This document shows, piece after piece, positions 7,877-17,238 of a DNA stretch of 59,633 bases. Origin of the DNA: JAVBLD01 sp031553705. GTDB taxonomy: Bacteria > Bacteroidota > Bacteroidia > Bacteroidales > Marinifilaceae. The notes beneath the pieces are model-generated. The model saw nothing but the letters and a program-made list of their open reading frames with translations. It did not search any database and had not been told where the DNA came from. Made by a program: the position numbers and the translations under genes. Position 1 is the first letter of the stretch, and each line of letters opens with the position of its first letter. The stretch spans positions 1-59,633 of the forward strand of contig JAVBLD010000048.1 of assembly GCA_031553705.1 (NCBI GenBank). Direction: 5' to 3'.

Positions 7877-9187
7877 ATGAGCAAATTTGTTATTACCGGA
7901 GGGAAAAGACTAAAAGGAGAGCTATGTCCTCAGGGCGCAAAAAACGAAGCATTGCAGGTGATCTGCGCGTGCCTGCTAACCAGCGAAGAGGTGGTCATTA
8001 GCAATGTTCCCGAGATTTTGGATGTGTTGAAGCTTATCGAGCTTCTGCAAGGAATGGGCGTACAGGTCAAACGGATTGCCTCCGGCGAATATTCATTTAA
8101 AGCTTCCAATATTGATTTCAATTACTTTGAAACGGACGACTTTTACAATAAAGCAGTCAGTCTAAGGGGGTCGATTATGATCCTCGGTCCGTTACTGAGT
8201 GTTTACGGTTGCGGAGTGATTCCGAAACCGGGAGGCGACAAGATCGGTCGCCGCCGGTTGGACACGCACTTCCTCGGGTTTGAGAAACTGGGAGCAATCT
8301 TTGAGTATAACAATAAAGACAGTTATTTTAAAGCCTCGGCAGAAAAACTAAAAGGATGTTATATGCTGCTTGACGAGGCCTCTGTTACCGGTACGGCCAA
8401 TATTATTATGGCTGCTACACTTGCAGAGGGAGTGACAACAATATATAATGCAGCCTGCGAACCTTACATTCAGCAGTTATGTCTGATGTTGAATGCCATG
8501 GGAGCGAAGATATCAGGAATCGCATCCAATTTGCTGACAATTGAGGGTGTAAAATCCCTGAAAGGTTGTCGTCATCGCTGCCTCCCGGATATGATTGAGG
8601 TAGGCAGTTATATCGGGCTGGCAGCAATGACACGCTCCGAAATCACCATTAAAGATGTAAATATCGCCCAACTGGGTATGATTCCGGATGCATTCCGCCG
8701 TTTAGGAATCAGGATCGACGAAAAAGGGGACAGCCTTTATATCCCACGGCAGGAACATTATATGATCGAAAGTTTTATTGACGGTTCGATTCTTACAATA
8801 GCCGATGCCCCGTGGCCGGGATTGACCCCTGATCTTTTAAGTGTGTTCCTGGTAGTGGCGACACAAGCGCAGGGCAGCGTATTGATACATCAGAAAATGT
8901 TTGAAAGCCGCTTGTTCTTTGTGGACAAATTGATCGATATGGGGGCAAAGATTATCCTCTGTGATCCGCATCGGGCCACAGTCATCGGGCAGAATCACGA
9001 AGCGCAATTGCGGGCTACCAAGATGACTTCGCCCGATATCCGGGCAGGAATAGCACTGCTGATTGCCGCACTCTCTGCAGAAGGGGCCAGTACTATCCAC
9101 AACATTGACCAGATTGATCGTGGCTACGAGCAGATCGACAAAAAATTAAACGAAATCGGCGCGGATATTGTCCGCATACCGGATTGA
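7877..9187 (+). CDS. murA: UDP-N-acetylglucosamine 1-carboxyvinyltransferase MurA, Asp active-site form
   Basis: MurA transfers enolpyruvate from PEP to UDP-GlcNAc, the first committed step of peptidoglycan synthesis, in the cytosol. The 436-residue length fits the family. Lys22 of the GAKNEA motif is present. The mobile active-site loop reads PKPGGDKIGRR, so the Cys that attacks PEP and binds fosfomycin (Cys115 in E. coli) is replaced by Asp121 (codon 8237-8239). The enzyme should still work; in other bacteria Asp at this site is known to keep activity and confer intrinsic fosfomycin resistance. The usual Bacteroidetes neighbour rimM is absent here and lies 20 kb away. murA converges with folK. 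Confidence 0.96.
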   Translation: MSKFVITGGKRLKGELCPQGAKNEALQVICACLLTSEEVVISNVPEILDVLKLIELLQGMGVQVKRIASGEYSFKASNIDFNYFETDDFYNKAVSLRGSIMILGPLLSVYGCGVIPKPGGDKIGRRRLDTHFLGFEKLGAIFEYNNKDSYFKASAEKLKGCYMLLDEASVTGTANIIMAATLAEGVTTIYNAACEPYIQQLCLMLNAMGAKISGIASNLLTIEGVKSLKGCRHRCLPDMIEVGSYIGLAAMTRSEITIKDVNIAQLGMIPDAFRRLGIRIDEKGDSLYIPRQEHYMIESFIDGSILTIADAPWPGLTPDLLSVFLVVATQAQGSVLIHQKMFESRLFFVDKLIDMGAKIILCDPHRATVIGQNHEAQLRATKMTSPDIRAGIALLIAALSAEGASTIHNIDQIDRGYEQIDKKLNEIGADIVRIPD

Positions 9188-9221
9188 TTTAAGAAGTAGC
9201 AGGGGCAAGTGGAAAGACAAC

Positions 9222-9719
9222 TTAATTGAAAGTTGATACAATATGGACGTGCAAAGGGTCTGTGCATTCAGCAAGCAGTTTACGGATGGTCCGGCGGTAC
9301 ACAGGATGCTCGAAGTCGGGCATGATTTCGCAGAGAGGTATCAATACAAACCTGCGTTCGGCGATTCTGGGATGGGGAATGGTTAGCGCAGGAGTGTTGA
9401 TGACCACAGCATCATAAAACAGGATATCTATATCAATCGGACGTGAAGTATAGCGCATCGCTCCTGCCGGACGTACGCGCCCCAATTGTTTTTCCGTTTC
9501 GGCACAAACTGCGAGAAGAGCTTCGGGAGACAATGTAGTATCATAAGCAACCGCTTTATTAAGAAACCATTCAGTACTATCAAAGCCCCAAGGTTCGGTG
9601 TTATAATATGAAGAAAAGACTACAACCTTTCCTACCCTGTTGGCCAGAAGAGTAACGGCCTCTTCGATTATAGCATATTTTTTGTCCGCATTGCTTCCAA
9701 AGAGTACAACCGCCCTCAT
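9222..9719 (-). CDS. folK: 2-amino-4-hydroxy-6-hydroxymethyldihydropteridine pyrophosphokinase (HPPK)
   Basis: HPPK transfers pyrophosphate from ATP to hydroxymethyl-dihydropterin in folate synthesis. The 165-residue protein contains the substrate-site strings SSYYNTEPWG and FLNKAV, the magnesium and pterin region RPIDIDILFY, and IPHPRIAERRFVL. All are typical. The N-terminal motif is FGSNAD where many family members have LGSNLGD. The start lies 5 bases after the DUF4290 stop, so the two form an operon. The stop lies 34 bases from the end of convergent murA. Confidence 0.95.
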   Translation of the reverse strand: MRAVVLFGSNADKKYAIIEEAVTLLANRVGKVVVFSSYYNTEPWGFDSTEWFLNKAVAYDTTLSPEALLAVCAETEKQLGRVRPAGAMRYTSRPIDIDILFYDAVVINTPALTIPHPRIAERRFVLIPLCEIMPDFEHPVYRRTIRKLLAECTDPLHVHIVSTFN

Positions 9720-9724
9720 ACAGG

Positions 9725-10378
9725 TCAGTGTTGCTTCTTATGATATTGTCGTCCGTTATTCAGGCTTCCGGAGTTTTTGGATGTTTTCTGGTTTCCGGAT
9801 TTATTGGAGCTAGGCTTACTTTTCTTCTGGAGCAGATCTTTAGGATTGGAAAGGGTCATCCCTTCCGGCATAATGACCGTACCTCCGTAATAGGAATTGA
9901 TATCATCATATATCTGTTCATCCTCCACGCTATCTTTATTCCAGGTGAGAAAAGACTTTTTCATGTGATTGGCAGTCAAAACAATCAGTGCCCTCTTTTG
10001 ATCGGGATCATCAGCCTCTCTGATCTTTTGAATCAGTTTCTCTACCGATTTACCGTAATGTTTGAACCTGATATGGTTCGTACTGTATGGGATACGTTCC
10101 GGTTTCTCGTTTAGTTTCTCAATAGAAGGCAAGGGATAAGGTGTCTCTATATCCAGTTTGAATTCGGACATGATGGCTAAATGATCCCACAGTTTATGCC
10201 TGAAATCGGGCACATCCCGCAAATGAGGATACAGATTCCCCATCACATCGATGACTGTTTTCGCAGCCCTAGCCCTTTCTTCTTTATTTTCAATGGCCAT
10301 AATGTAGTCGACCATCTTTTGAATGTTTCTACCGTATTCGGGAAGAAGCAGTTTTTTCTTCTGAGTATTGTATTCCAT
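9725..10378 (-). CDS. DUF4290 family protein
   Basis: This 217-residue soluble protein belongs to a Bacteroidetes-specific family of unknown function. The opening MEYNTQKKKLLLPEYGRNIQ and the following helical segment with an RHKLWDHLAIMS-like core are characteristic. The last 40 or so residues are Lys, Ser, Asn and Gln rich and look disordered. There is no signal peptide or membrane helix. In Bacteroides the family usually sits beside murA; here it is co-transcribed with folK and murA is on the opposite strand just beyond. I do not assign a function. Confidence 0.85.
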   Translation of the reverse strand: MEYNTQKKKLLLPEYGRNIQKMVDYIMAIENKEERARAAKTVIDVMGNLYPHLRDVPDFRHKLWDHLAIMSEFKLDIETPYPLPSIEKLNEKPERIPYSTNHIRFKHYGKSVEKLIQKIREADDPDQKRALIVLTANHMKKSFLTWNKDSVEDEQIYDDINSYYGGTVIMPEGMTLSNPKDLLQKKSKPSSNKSGNQKTSKNSGSLNNGRQYHKKQH

Positions 10379-10470
10379 CTATTTGGATAATTTTAAAAGC
10401 GCTCCACATCTCGCTCCGGGAAAGTACGACAATTTATTTGCCGGAAAGCATACCTTGCAGATAGTGCATA

Positions 10471-10478
10471 CAAAAGTA
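10471..10478 (-). promoter_or_regulatory. -7 box upstream of DUF4290-folK
   Basis: The minus strand reads TACTTTTG, a TAnnTTTG match, giving a leader of about 85 bases to the ATG at 10378. A clear -33 TTTG was not found. Confidence 0.35.
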
Positions 10479-10506
10479 CATCTTTTTATTCACTTTTCAG
10501 CATGGT

Positions 10507-12762
10507 TTAGTTCTGTTCCATGTATAATTTTGCAAACTTTAACAACAGCACCCTTATACCGGCACTTTCAAACTGAACCTTTGCCTTTCTCTGGATGCCG
10601 AAACCATCCGTCGCCACCACTTTCCCATTCCCAAATGTCGGGTGATAAACAATCATACCCGGGGCGATCTGAGACGCTTCGACAGGCTTCAACTTAGAAC
10701 GGTCGATTTCCGGTATGTTCAATGCTTCAGGAATACGTTCCGTCCTATTTCCAGCAGCTACCGGCGTATTAAGTTTGAATCCGGACGGTTCCTCGCATAA
10801 AGGGACATATCCCTCTATATAGCAGGCATCAATCTCCCCTACAAAACGGGAAACACGGGTAGAAACAATCTGTCCGTTCTTATACCTTGCCGTAGCATAC
10901 GATATGAATATTCGTTTTTTCGCACGGGTCAATGCCACATAGAACAGCCGCCGCTCTTCCTCCAGTGCCGCAGGATTGGAGACACTCTGCAGGACAGGAA
11001 AGAGTTCCTCTTCCACTCCGGCAATAAAAACGTTGGCAAACTCCAAACCTTTGGCAGCATGAATAGTCATCAATGTCACCTTATTCAGGTCGCCCTCTTT
11101 TTCATTATCCTGATCGGTCAGCAGCGCAACTCCTTCGAGGAAAGCCGGCAATTTATCATCTCTTCCCTCTTTATAGGCTGTCTCAACAAACTCTTTAACT
11201 CCATTCAACAATTCCTGGACATTCTCTTTCCTGGATACTCCTTCCGGAGTATCGTCATTCGACAGATCGTCCACTATACCGGACATCCGTACGATCATAC
11301 CGGCTGCATCATAAGCATTTTCCGCCCCGGCCAATTCGCGGAACCGCTCTATCAATAATCTGAATTTGCTCAGTTTAGCATTCGTTCCGGCATTAAAACC
11401 CTCCCCGGCTTTATCCAGGTTGCACAACACCGTCCAGACACTGACCTGATGTTGTACGGCAATCTCATGCAGCTTATCGACCGTCGAATCCCCGATTCCC
11501 CGCTTAGGGTAATTGATAATCCTTCTCAATGCCTCTTCGTCACTTTGGTTTACAGCCAAGCGAAAATAGGCCAGCAGATCTTTTATCTCTTTACGTTGAT
11601 AGAATGACTGTCCGCCATATACCCTGTAAGGAATATTACGTTTCCGCAAAGCCTCCTCCAAGATACGCGACTGGGCATTGGTTCGGTAGAGAATAGCAAA
11701 ATCATTGTACTCTTGCTGTTCATAATTCGCCAGTTTGAATATTTCATGCGTCACCTGAAATCCCTCCTCTTTATCCGACAATGCCCGGAGCACCTTTATC
11801 TTTTCACCGGTCTCATTTTCCGAGTAGATCCGCTTCGGAATCTGCTCTTTATTCTTACGGATCACACTACCCGCCGCATCGACAATGACTTTCGTGGAAC
11901 GATAATTTTGTTCCAGTTTGAACAACTTAAAGGCCGGATAGTCATTCCTAAAGTTCAATATATTTTCGATCCTGGCCCCTCTGAATGAATAGATACTCTG
12001 CGCATCGTCACCCACGACACAGATATTCTGGTGCAACTCCGACAACTTCTTTACAATCAAATACTGAGCATAATTGGTATCCTGGTACTCATCCACTAAA
12101 ATATAACCGAAACGGCGCCGGTATTTATCCAGCACTTCAGGAAAATCCCGGAACAGGATATTCGTCTGTAGTAACAGATCGTCAAAATCCATCGTATCGC
12201 TCCGTTTACAACGCTCCTGATACTGTCTGTATATTTCAGCCAGCAGCGGTCTTTTATTTTGTCTGTCTTCCGATACGATCTTTTGAGACTGGCCATATGC
12301 TTCAGCCACTACCAGGTTATTCTTAGCCATTGATATCCGGCCGAGCACCACGCTTGGCTTGTATAGCTTATCGTCCAGCTTCATCTCTTTGATAATCGAT
12401 TTTATCAGGTTTTTGGAATCCTGAGTGTCATATATTGTAAAACTGGACGTATATCCTAACTTTTCCGCCTCCATTCGCAAGATTTTAGAAAAGGCCGCAT
12501 GAAATGTTCCCATCCATAAGTTAGCGGCAACCTCCTCACCCGTCAAAAGGGAAATACGCCGGTGCATTTCCCGGGCAGCCTTGTTGGTAAAGGTCAATGC
12601 TAATATTTTATAGGCCGGCACACCTCTGCTTAACAGTTGCGCAATCCGGCAGGTCAACACACGCGTTTTCCCCGACCCTGCCCCTGCAATGACCAAGGCC
12701 GGCCCTTCCGTATCCAATACGGCAGCCCTCTGGCTATCATTCAATTCATCCGTAAGGTTCAT
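10507..12762 (-). CDS. pcrA: UvrD/PcrA-type superfamily 1 DNA helicase
   Basis: This ATP-driven 3'-5' helicase is used in nucleotide excision and mismatch repair and for clearing stalled replication forks. All SF1A motifs are visible: LNDSQRAAV (Q motif), AGAGSGKT (Walker A), DEYQDTN (II), GDDAQSIYSFRGA (III), LEQNYRS (IV), TIHAAKGLEF (V) and VALTRAKKR (VI). The C terminus has the Tudor-like tail GMIVYHPTFGNGKV seen in PcrA/UvrD. I start at the ATG at 12762 (751 residues, MNLTDELNDSQ). The frame extends upstream to a TTG at 12825, but that adds 21 residues with no family match. It stands alone. Confidence 0.95.
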   Translation of the reverse strand: MNLTDELNDSQRAAVLDTEGPALVIAGAGSGKTRVLTCRIAQLLSRGVPAYKILALTFTNKAAREMHRRISLLTGEEVAANLWMGTFHAAFSKILRMEAEKLGYTSSFTIYDTQDSKNLIKSIIKEMKLDDKLYKPSVVLGRISMAKNNLVVAEAYGQSQKIVSEDRQNKRPLLAEIYRQYQERCKRSDTMDFDDLLLQTNILFRDFPEVLDKYRRRFGYILVDEYQDTNYAQYLIVKKLSELHQNICVVGDDAQSIYSFRGARIENILNFRNDYPAFKLFKLEQNYRSTKVIVDAAGSVIRKNKEQIPKRIYSENETGEKIKVLRALSDKEEGFQVTHEIFKLANYEQQEYNDFAILYRTNAQSRILEEALRKRNIPYRVYGGQSFYQRKEIKDLLAYFRLAVNQSDEEALRRIINYPKRGIGDSTVDKLHEIAVQHQVSVWTVLCNLDKAGEGFNAGTNAKLSKFRLLIERFRELAGAENAYDAAGMIVRMSGIVDDLSNDDTPEGVSRKENVQELLNGVKEFVETAYKEGRDDKLPAFLEGVALLTDQDNEKEGDLNKVTLMTIHAAKGLEFANVFIAGVEEELFPVLQSVSNPAALEEERRLFYVALTRAKKRIFISYATARYKNGQIVSTRVSRFVGEIDACYIEGYVPLCEEPSGFKLNTPVAAGNRTERIPEALNIPEIDRSKLKPVEASQIAPGMIVYHPTFGNGKVVATDGFGIQRKAKVQFESAGIRVLLLKFAKLYMEQN

Positions 12763-12964
12763 TTTTTCTAATTGAAAATGAAAAACTTTCTCAGGAACAA
12801 GTACAAAATCATATATCGCCGGCAAAATTAAAAATTAATCTCCAACATCCCAACGGGACGGCGCATATTCAAAAATCATACTATTACTTGCTCATTTCTA
12901 ACAATCACCACTTCTGAGATGTTTTAAAATCAGAAATATTTTCGATAAGTATTTGATATAATTG

Positions 12965-12996
12965 TTTCTGTAATTCCTTTTTTATAACTACTTTTG
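12965..12996 (+). promoter_or_regulatory. Putative promoter of the histidine kinase pair
   Basis: TTTC (12965-12968), 20 bases, TACTTTTG (12989-12996). The -7 is a perfect TAnnTTTG and the -33 is off by one. The leader is about 57 bases. Confidence 0.5.
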
Positions 12997-13059
12997 TCAA
13001 ATGAGTGCTTAAAAAAAACTAACACACAACATCATTAAAAATAAACTGGTCATTACTAA

Positions 13060-15510
13060 ATGAGTACAGAGAAAATATTACAACGGATATTTGATAATCT
13101 GGATGCATCGATTTATGTCACAGACATTGATACTTCAGAAATCATTTTTGCAAATAAAAGATTAAAGTCTTTTTATCCATATAATATTGAGGGTGAGCCC
13201 TGTTGGAAAGTTTTGGCCGGTGGCAGTGGAGACTGCAGTTATTGTAAAAAAGAAGAGCTTCTGAAGTTAGGTCCCGAAAGGACATTATCCTGGACCCATT
13301 TTCAACCCGATCTGAATACGTGGGTGCAAATGAGCGATGTCCTGATTCCGTGGCCGGATGGCAGGACTGTTCATTTAAGTTGCTCTATTGACATTACTGA
13401 GTTAAAGACAAAGGAGGAAGAGTTAAATAAATACAAAGAACACCTTGAAAGTCTGCTTTCTGAAAAGACTGAAAGCGAGCAGCGTATCAAATCTTTGAAC
13501 GATAACCTTTTTAACGGCTTTATCTACCAGTTGTACGTCGACCCGGAGGATCACGACACTTACATCAGCTATATCAGTGCAAGTCATGAGAAAGTTTGCG
13601 GAAGAAAGCTGGACGGTACCGCTAAATCCAAATTCTCCGAATTCTCTTGCAACTTTCATCCGGATGATCAGGAAAATAAAAAAGAGAAGGACTTAAGATC
13701 TGCTCCTTATAAAGGTTTTGTTACCGAAAAACGATATATTAAACCAGACGGACAAGTTATTTGGCTTCAATTTTCGGAAACACCTCATACCAACAGTCAG
13801 GGAGATGTCTCCTGGGATGGGCTGACGATAGATATTTCCGACCGGAAAAGGATGGAGATGGAACTGATAGCTTCACGGGAAGAGGCAAAACTCAGGGAGC
13901 AAAAGATCCAAATGCTGAATGATAATATGATCAACAGTGCAATGTACCGGAACTACTACGATTCCAACGGGAAACTCATTTTTGATTACGCCGGCGCGCA
14001 ATGGGACAAAATCACCGGAATACCCTTCGAATCATTCAAGGATAATGTATATACATTCATAGATAAAATCCACCCGGAAGATAAAACGTTTTTTTCATCA
14101 TTAACCCGAGAATCCGGCACATCACTAGATGAAAGAACCATCGATTTTCGGTACTTTAAAGGAAATGATATGCGTTGGTTGCGTCTTCAATCCGTGGGTT
14201 TTAAACAGGACGGTATAATCTATCGCGACGGCATGATAAGCGATGTCACCGAACAGAAAAATCTGGAGATCGAATTAATAAAAGCGCGCGACAAGGCAGA
14301 GGAGTCTGACCGGTTGAAATCAACCTTCCTGGCAAATATGAGTCACGAAATCCGTACTCCGATGAATGCTATTATCGGTTTTCTCAGTTTATTGAAGAAT
14401 AGCGACCTGCCGGTCGAAACCCAACATGAATATATGCGAATCGTCAGTGGTAGCGCCGACCAGTTGCTGAAAATCATTGATGACATCCTCGATATTTCAA
14501 AGATCGACGCCGGACAAATGAAAATCATCCCGGTAGAATCCGAAATAAACGGTTTGCTCCATGAAATAAAGTCGGTATACGAAGCAAGCTTGCTGACACA
14601 AAAAAATAAAAAACTGGCGTTGATCGTTGATGACTTTTTTGCGGAAGACTTCTGCTATTTTATGGCCGATAGCGCTCGCTTGCGGCAAGTGCTTGGAAAC
14701 CTGATCGCTAATGCTATTAAATTTACTGAAAAAGGCTATGTGAAATTCGGCTATAAAGTGATCGAAGAGGGGCTTCAGTTTTATGTGGAAGACACCGGTA
14801 TCGGCATATCGGAAGAACATATCAAAGAACTCGGGAAGCCATTCCACCAGGTGCATGACCTACGAGAAACCAAATATGGCGGTACCGGTATCGGCCTTGC
14901 TATTTCGATGAATTTAGTGAGGCTTATGGGGGGAGAATTCCATATCACCTCAAAGGTAGGGATCGGATCGCGATTCGAATTCAACATAAAGGCAGAACGG
15001 ATTATGAAAGGGCCTTCAGAAAAGCCGAAAGTAATTCCGAAAATAGAACTAAAACCACCGGCAAGCCAGCCGGTATCTTTACCGGCAGAGGCTCCGGTTC
15101 CCCCCAAAAATACCGATAATTCAATGGATTTATCAGGGTTAACGATCTTAGTAGCCGAGGATATGGAAAACAATTTCTACTACCTGCAACTTCTGCTCAA
15201 ATCGACCCAGGTGAACCTTATTCATGCATGGAACGGACAGGAGGCGGTAGAGTTGACGGAAAAACATCCGGAAATAGATCTTGTTCTGATGGATGTAAAA
15301 ATGCCGGTTATGGATGGTATTACCGCAACCAGACTGATAAAAACCAAGAGGCCCGATTTGGTCATTCTTGCACAGACAGCCTATAATATCGAAGACCAAA
15401 AGCAACTTATTGAGGCGGATTACGATGGCTATATTTCAAAGCCTATCCGTAAAGATGTCTTTTTTAATAAATTGAACACATATCTATTTTCTAAAAAAAT
15501 TCAAACCTAA
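13060..15510 (+). CDS. Cytosolic hybrid histidine kinase with three PAS-type sensor domains
   Basis: This 816-residue protein lacks a signal peptide and membrane helices, so it senses inside the cell. Order: PAS 1 (about 8-115), PAS 2 (145-263), PAS 3 (290-402), HisKA with His429 in MSHEIRTPMN, HATPase with N-box NLIANAIKF (548-556), DTGIGIS and GGTGIGLA, a Pro-rich linker (655-685), and a receiver domain with phospho-acceptor Asp745 (LMDVKMP) and a KPI Lys near 794. PAS 1 carries Cys48, Cys59 and Cys62, a C-x10-C-x2-C triad that could bind metal or sense redox state. There is no output domain, so phosphate must pass to another protein. A second hybrid kinase follows after 11 bases. Confidence 0.93.
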   Translation: MSTEKILQRIFDNLDASIYVTDIDTSEIIFANKRLKSFYPYNIEGEPCWKVLAGGSGDCSYCKKEELLKLGPERTLSWTHFQPDLNTWVQMSDVLIPWPDGRTVHLSCSIDITELKTKEEELNKYKEHLESLLSEKTESEQRIKSLNDNLFNGFIYQLYVDPEDHDTYISYISASHEKVCGRKLDGTAKSKFSEFSCNFHPDDQENKKEKDLRSAPYKGFVTEKRYIKPDGQVIWLQFSETPHTNSQGDVSWDGLTIDISDRKRMEMELIASREEAKLREQKIQMLNDNMINSAMYRNYYDSNGKLIFDYAGAQWDKITGIPFESFKDNVYTFIDKIHPEDKTFFSSLTRESGTSLDERTIDFRYFKGNDMRWLRLQSVGFKQDGIIYRDGMISDVTEQKNLEIELIKARDKAEESDRLKSTFLANMSHEIRTPMNAIIGFLSLLKNSDLPVETQHEYMRIVSGSADQLLKIIDDILDISKIDAGQMKIIPVESEINGLLHEIKSVYEASLLTQKNKKLALIVDDFFAEDFCYFMADSARLRQVLGNLIANAIKFTEKGYVKFGYKVIEEGLQFYVEDTGIGISEEHIKELGKPFHQVHDLRETKYGGTGIGLAISMNLVRLMGGEFHITSKVGIGSRFEFNIKAERIMKGPSEKPKVIPKIELKPPASQPVSLPAEAPVPPKNTDNSMDLSGLTILVAEDMENNFYYLQLLLKSTQVNLIHAWNGQEAVELTEKHPEIDLVLMDVKMPVMDGITATRLIKTKRPDLVILAQTAYNIEDQKQLIEADYDGYISKPIRKDVFFNKLNTYLFSKKIQT

Positions 15511-15521
15511 TTTAATGAATT

Positions 15522-17081
15522 ATGGATAATAATAAGATGAATGAATCATTACCGCTTATCATCGAAAAGTACCTGCATGAATCGTGTGGGTGTACTTTGA
15601 GTCAGACTCCCTTTAGCAAGACCCTACATGAGATTTTCGAGAATACCGGATGTAGTTTCTTTGCCGTAGATAGAGCCAACCGGCAAATGGTCTGTGTTAA
15701 TGACGCTTTAAATATTTTTACTGAGGCTGATCAGACATTTATAGAACAAACCTGCATTAACCTGTTTGATAAAGATTGCAAAGTTCGCGAATCGGCAGAG
15801 TTCTTCCATGAATCGACAAAACAGACTTATCAGGTAGAATGTATTACCTTGAATTGGTTCAATAACCGTCCGGTAAACTTTTTAACTTTTTCCAATATTT
15901 CTGCTCTTAAAGAGAAAATAGCAGAGAATGCAAGCCTATCCAAGTCTTCATTCCTGTTAAACTTAGGGCATGAGGTGCGCACTCCGATGAACTCTATTAT
16001 CGGTTTCCTGGATTTCTTAGACGAAGATTCGTTGTCAAGAGAGGAACGTCGCCATTACATGCAAATCATCAAAAATAATTGCAACCAATTGCTGCAATTA
16101 TTCAGTAATACCATCGACGGTTCGAAGAGCGAAACAAAAGAGATCACATTGTCAAGTGACCGGGTTCGTCTGAATGAACTCATGAACGAGATCCACAACT
16201 CATTTGAGCACCGATTGGAAGCTGAAGGAAAAACCGATATTGAAATCATCCTGTCGCACAAAGGTTCGCTTGCAAAAGCCGACGTCATAGCAGACGAGGC
16301 TAAATTGAACCAGTTGCTTTCTTCTCTTATCTCCAATGCTATGAAATATACGCAAGCAGGGTATATTAAATTCTGGTATCAACATGACGGCAATATGTTG
16401 CATTTTATCGTAAGGGATACCGGGATCGGTATGGATAAAGAGAAATTACAACATCTTTTCAGTCGTGAAAAATCCAAATCCTCAAATGAATTACAGGGAG
16501 AAACCGGGCTCAGTTTGCCTGTTTGTAAAAATATTGTCGAACTGATGGGAGGAGCTATATGGGTAGATTCAAACGTTAATGCCGGCTCTGCCTTCCATTT
16601 CACCATTCCTTATGTAGAAGCCGGACCAGAGGCGCATCATGCCGTAGCAACAAGTCATGGCGAACAACAAAGTGCATCGATCGGAGGAGCCAAAGCCGAT
16701 ATCCCGGTAAAACACAAATGGAGCCAAAAGAGAGTATTGCTGGCCGAAGATGATCTGTACAACAGCCAATATATGCTGGCTCTGTTGTCGCGCGTAGGAA
16801 TTTCCGCTGTTCATGCTGTTAACGGTTCCATTGCCGTGGAAGAAGCTAAGAAACACAACTACGATTTGATATTGATGGACGTAAAAATGCCTGTTATGGA
16901 CGGTCTTACCGCAACCAAGATCATCAAGAGTATAAATCCGCATGTGCCAATCGTTATCCAAACAGCATTTGCAATGACGGAGGATTCCATTAAAGCTCAA
17001 CAGGCGGGCTGTGACTATTTTATAACCAAACCTATCAGCAAGGATAACTTGTTTAAAATCATGGAACAAGTATTCGGTTGA
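15522..17081 (+). CDS. Second cytosolic hybrid histidine kinase (single PAS)
   Basis: This 519-residue protein has no membrane helix. It has a divergent N-terminal PAS-like region (about 35-130), HisKA with His150 in LGHEVRTPMN, HATPase with SNAMKYT (271-277) and DTGIGMD, and a receiver with Asp453 in LMDVKMPVMDG and KPIS near 503. The ATP-lid glycine motif is GETGLSLPV rather than the usual GGTGLGL, so ATP binding may be weakened. The receiver and HisKA resemble those of the preceding kinase, which suggests duplication. It probably works in a phosphorelay with its neighbour; the target is unknown. A strong terminator follows. Confidence 0.92.
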   Translation: MDNNKMNESLPLIIEKYLHESCGCTLSQTPFSKTLHEIFENTGCSFFAVDRANRQMVCVNDALNIFTEADQTFIEQTCINLFDKDCKVRESAEFFHESTKQTYQVECITLNWFNNRPVNFLTFSNISALKEKIAENASLSKSSFLLNLGHEVRTPMNSIIGFLDFLDEDSLSREERRHYMQIIKNNCNQLLQLFSNTIDGSKSETKEITLSSDRVRLNELMNEIHNSFEHRLEAEGKTDIEIILSHKGSLAKADVIADEAKLNQLLSSLISNAMKYTQAGYIKFWYQHDGNMLHFIVRDTGIGMDKEKLQHLFSREKSKSSNELQGETGLSLPVCKNIVELMGGAIWVDSNVNAGSAFHFTIPYVEAGPEAHHAVATSHGEQQSASIGGAKADIPVKHKWSQKRVLLAEDDLYNSQYMLALLSRVGISAVHAVNGSIAVEEAKKHNYDLILMDVKMPVMDGLTATKIIKSINPHVPIVIQTAFAMTEDSIKAQQAGCDYFITKPISKDNLFKIMEQVFG

Positions 17082-17106
17082 TTCCGGTATATTTATTGTT
17101 TATGCA

Positions 17107-17140
17107 GAAACCGCCTTTTTCGAGGCGGTTTCTCTTTTTA
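17107..17140 (+). terminator. Terminator after the histidine kinase pair
   Basis: GAAACCGCC (17107-17115) pairs with GGCGGTTTC (17124-17132) with an 8-base loop, followed by TCTTTTTA. It separates the kinases from the sigma-54 activator, so the two units are transcribed separately. Confidence 0.85.
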
Positions 17141-17144
17141 TCCG

Positions 17145-17176
17145 TTTGGGGAATAACAGCGTTTTATGTAATTTTG
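17145..17176 (+). promoter_or_regulatory. Promoter of the sigma-54 activator gene
   Basis: TTTG (17145-17148), 20 bases, TAATTTTG (17169-17176): an exact Bacteroidetes consensus. It lies directly after the previous terminator. A dyad AGGCAG-TC-CTGCCT (17179-17192) followed by T6 covers the expected start of transcription. Confidence 0.7.
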
Positions 17177-17238
17177 TCAGGCAGTCCTGCCTTTTTTGCG
17201 GCAAGGTATTTTCAGGACAACACAAAAACTATTATTTC

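Noticed and set aside
10507..12825. 772-residue version of the UvrD/PcrA helicase
   Set aside because: The upstream start would be TTG and the added 21 residues do not match the family; the ATG at 12762 fits.
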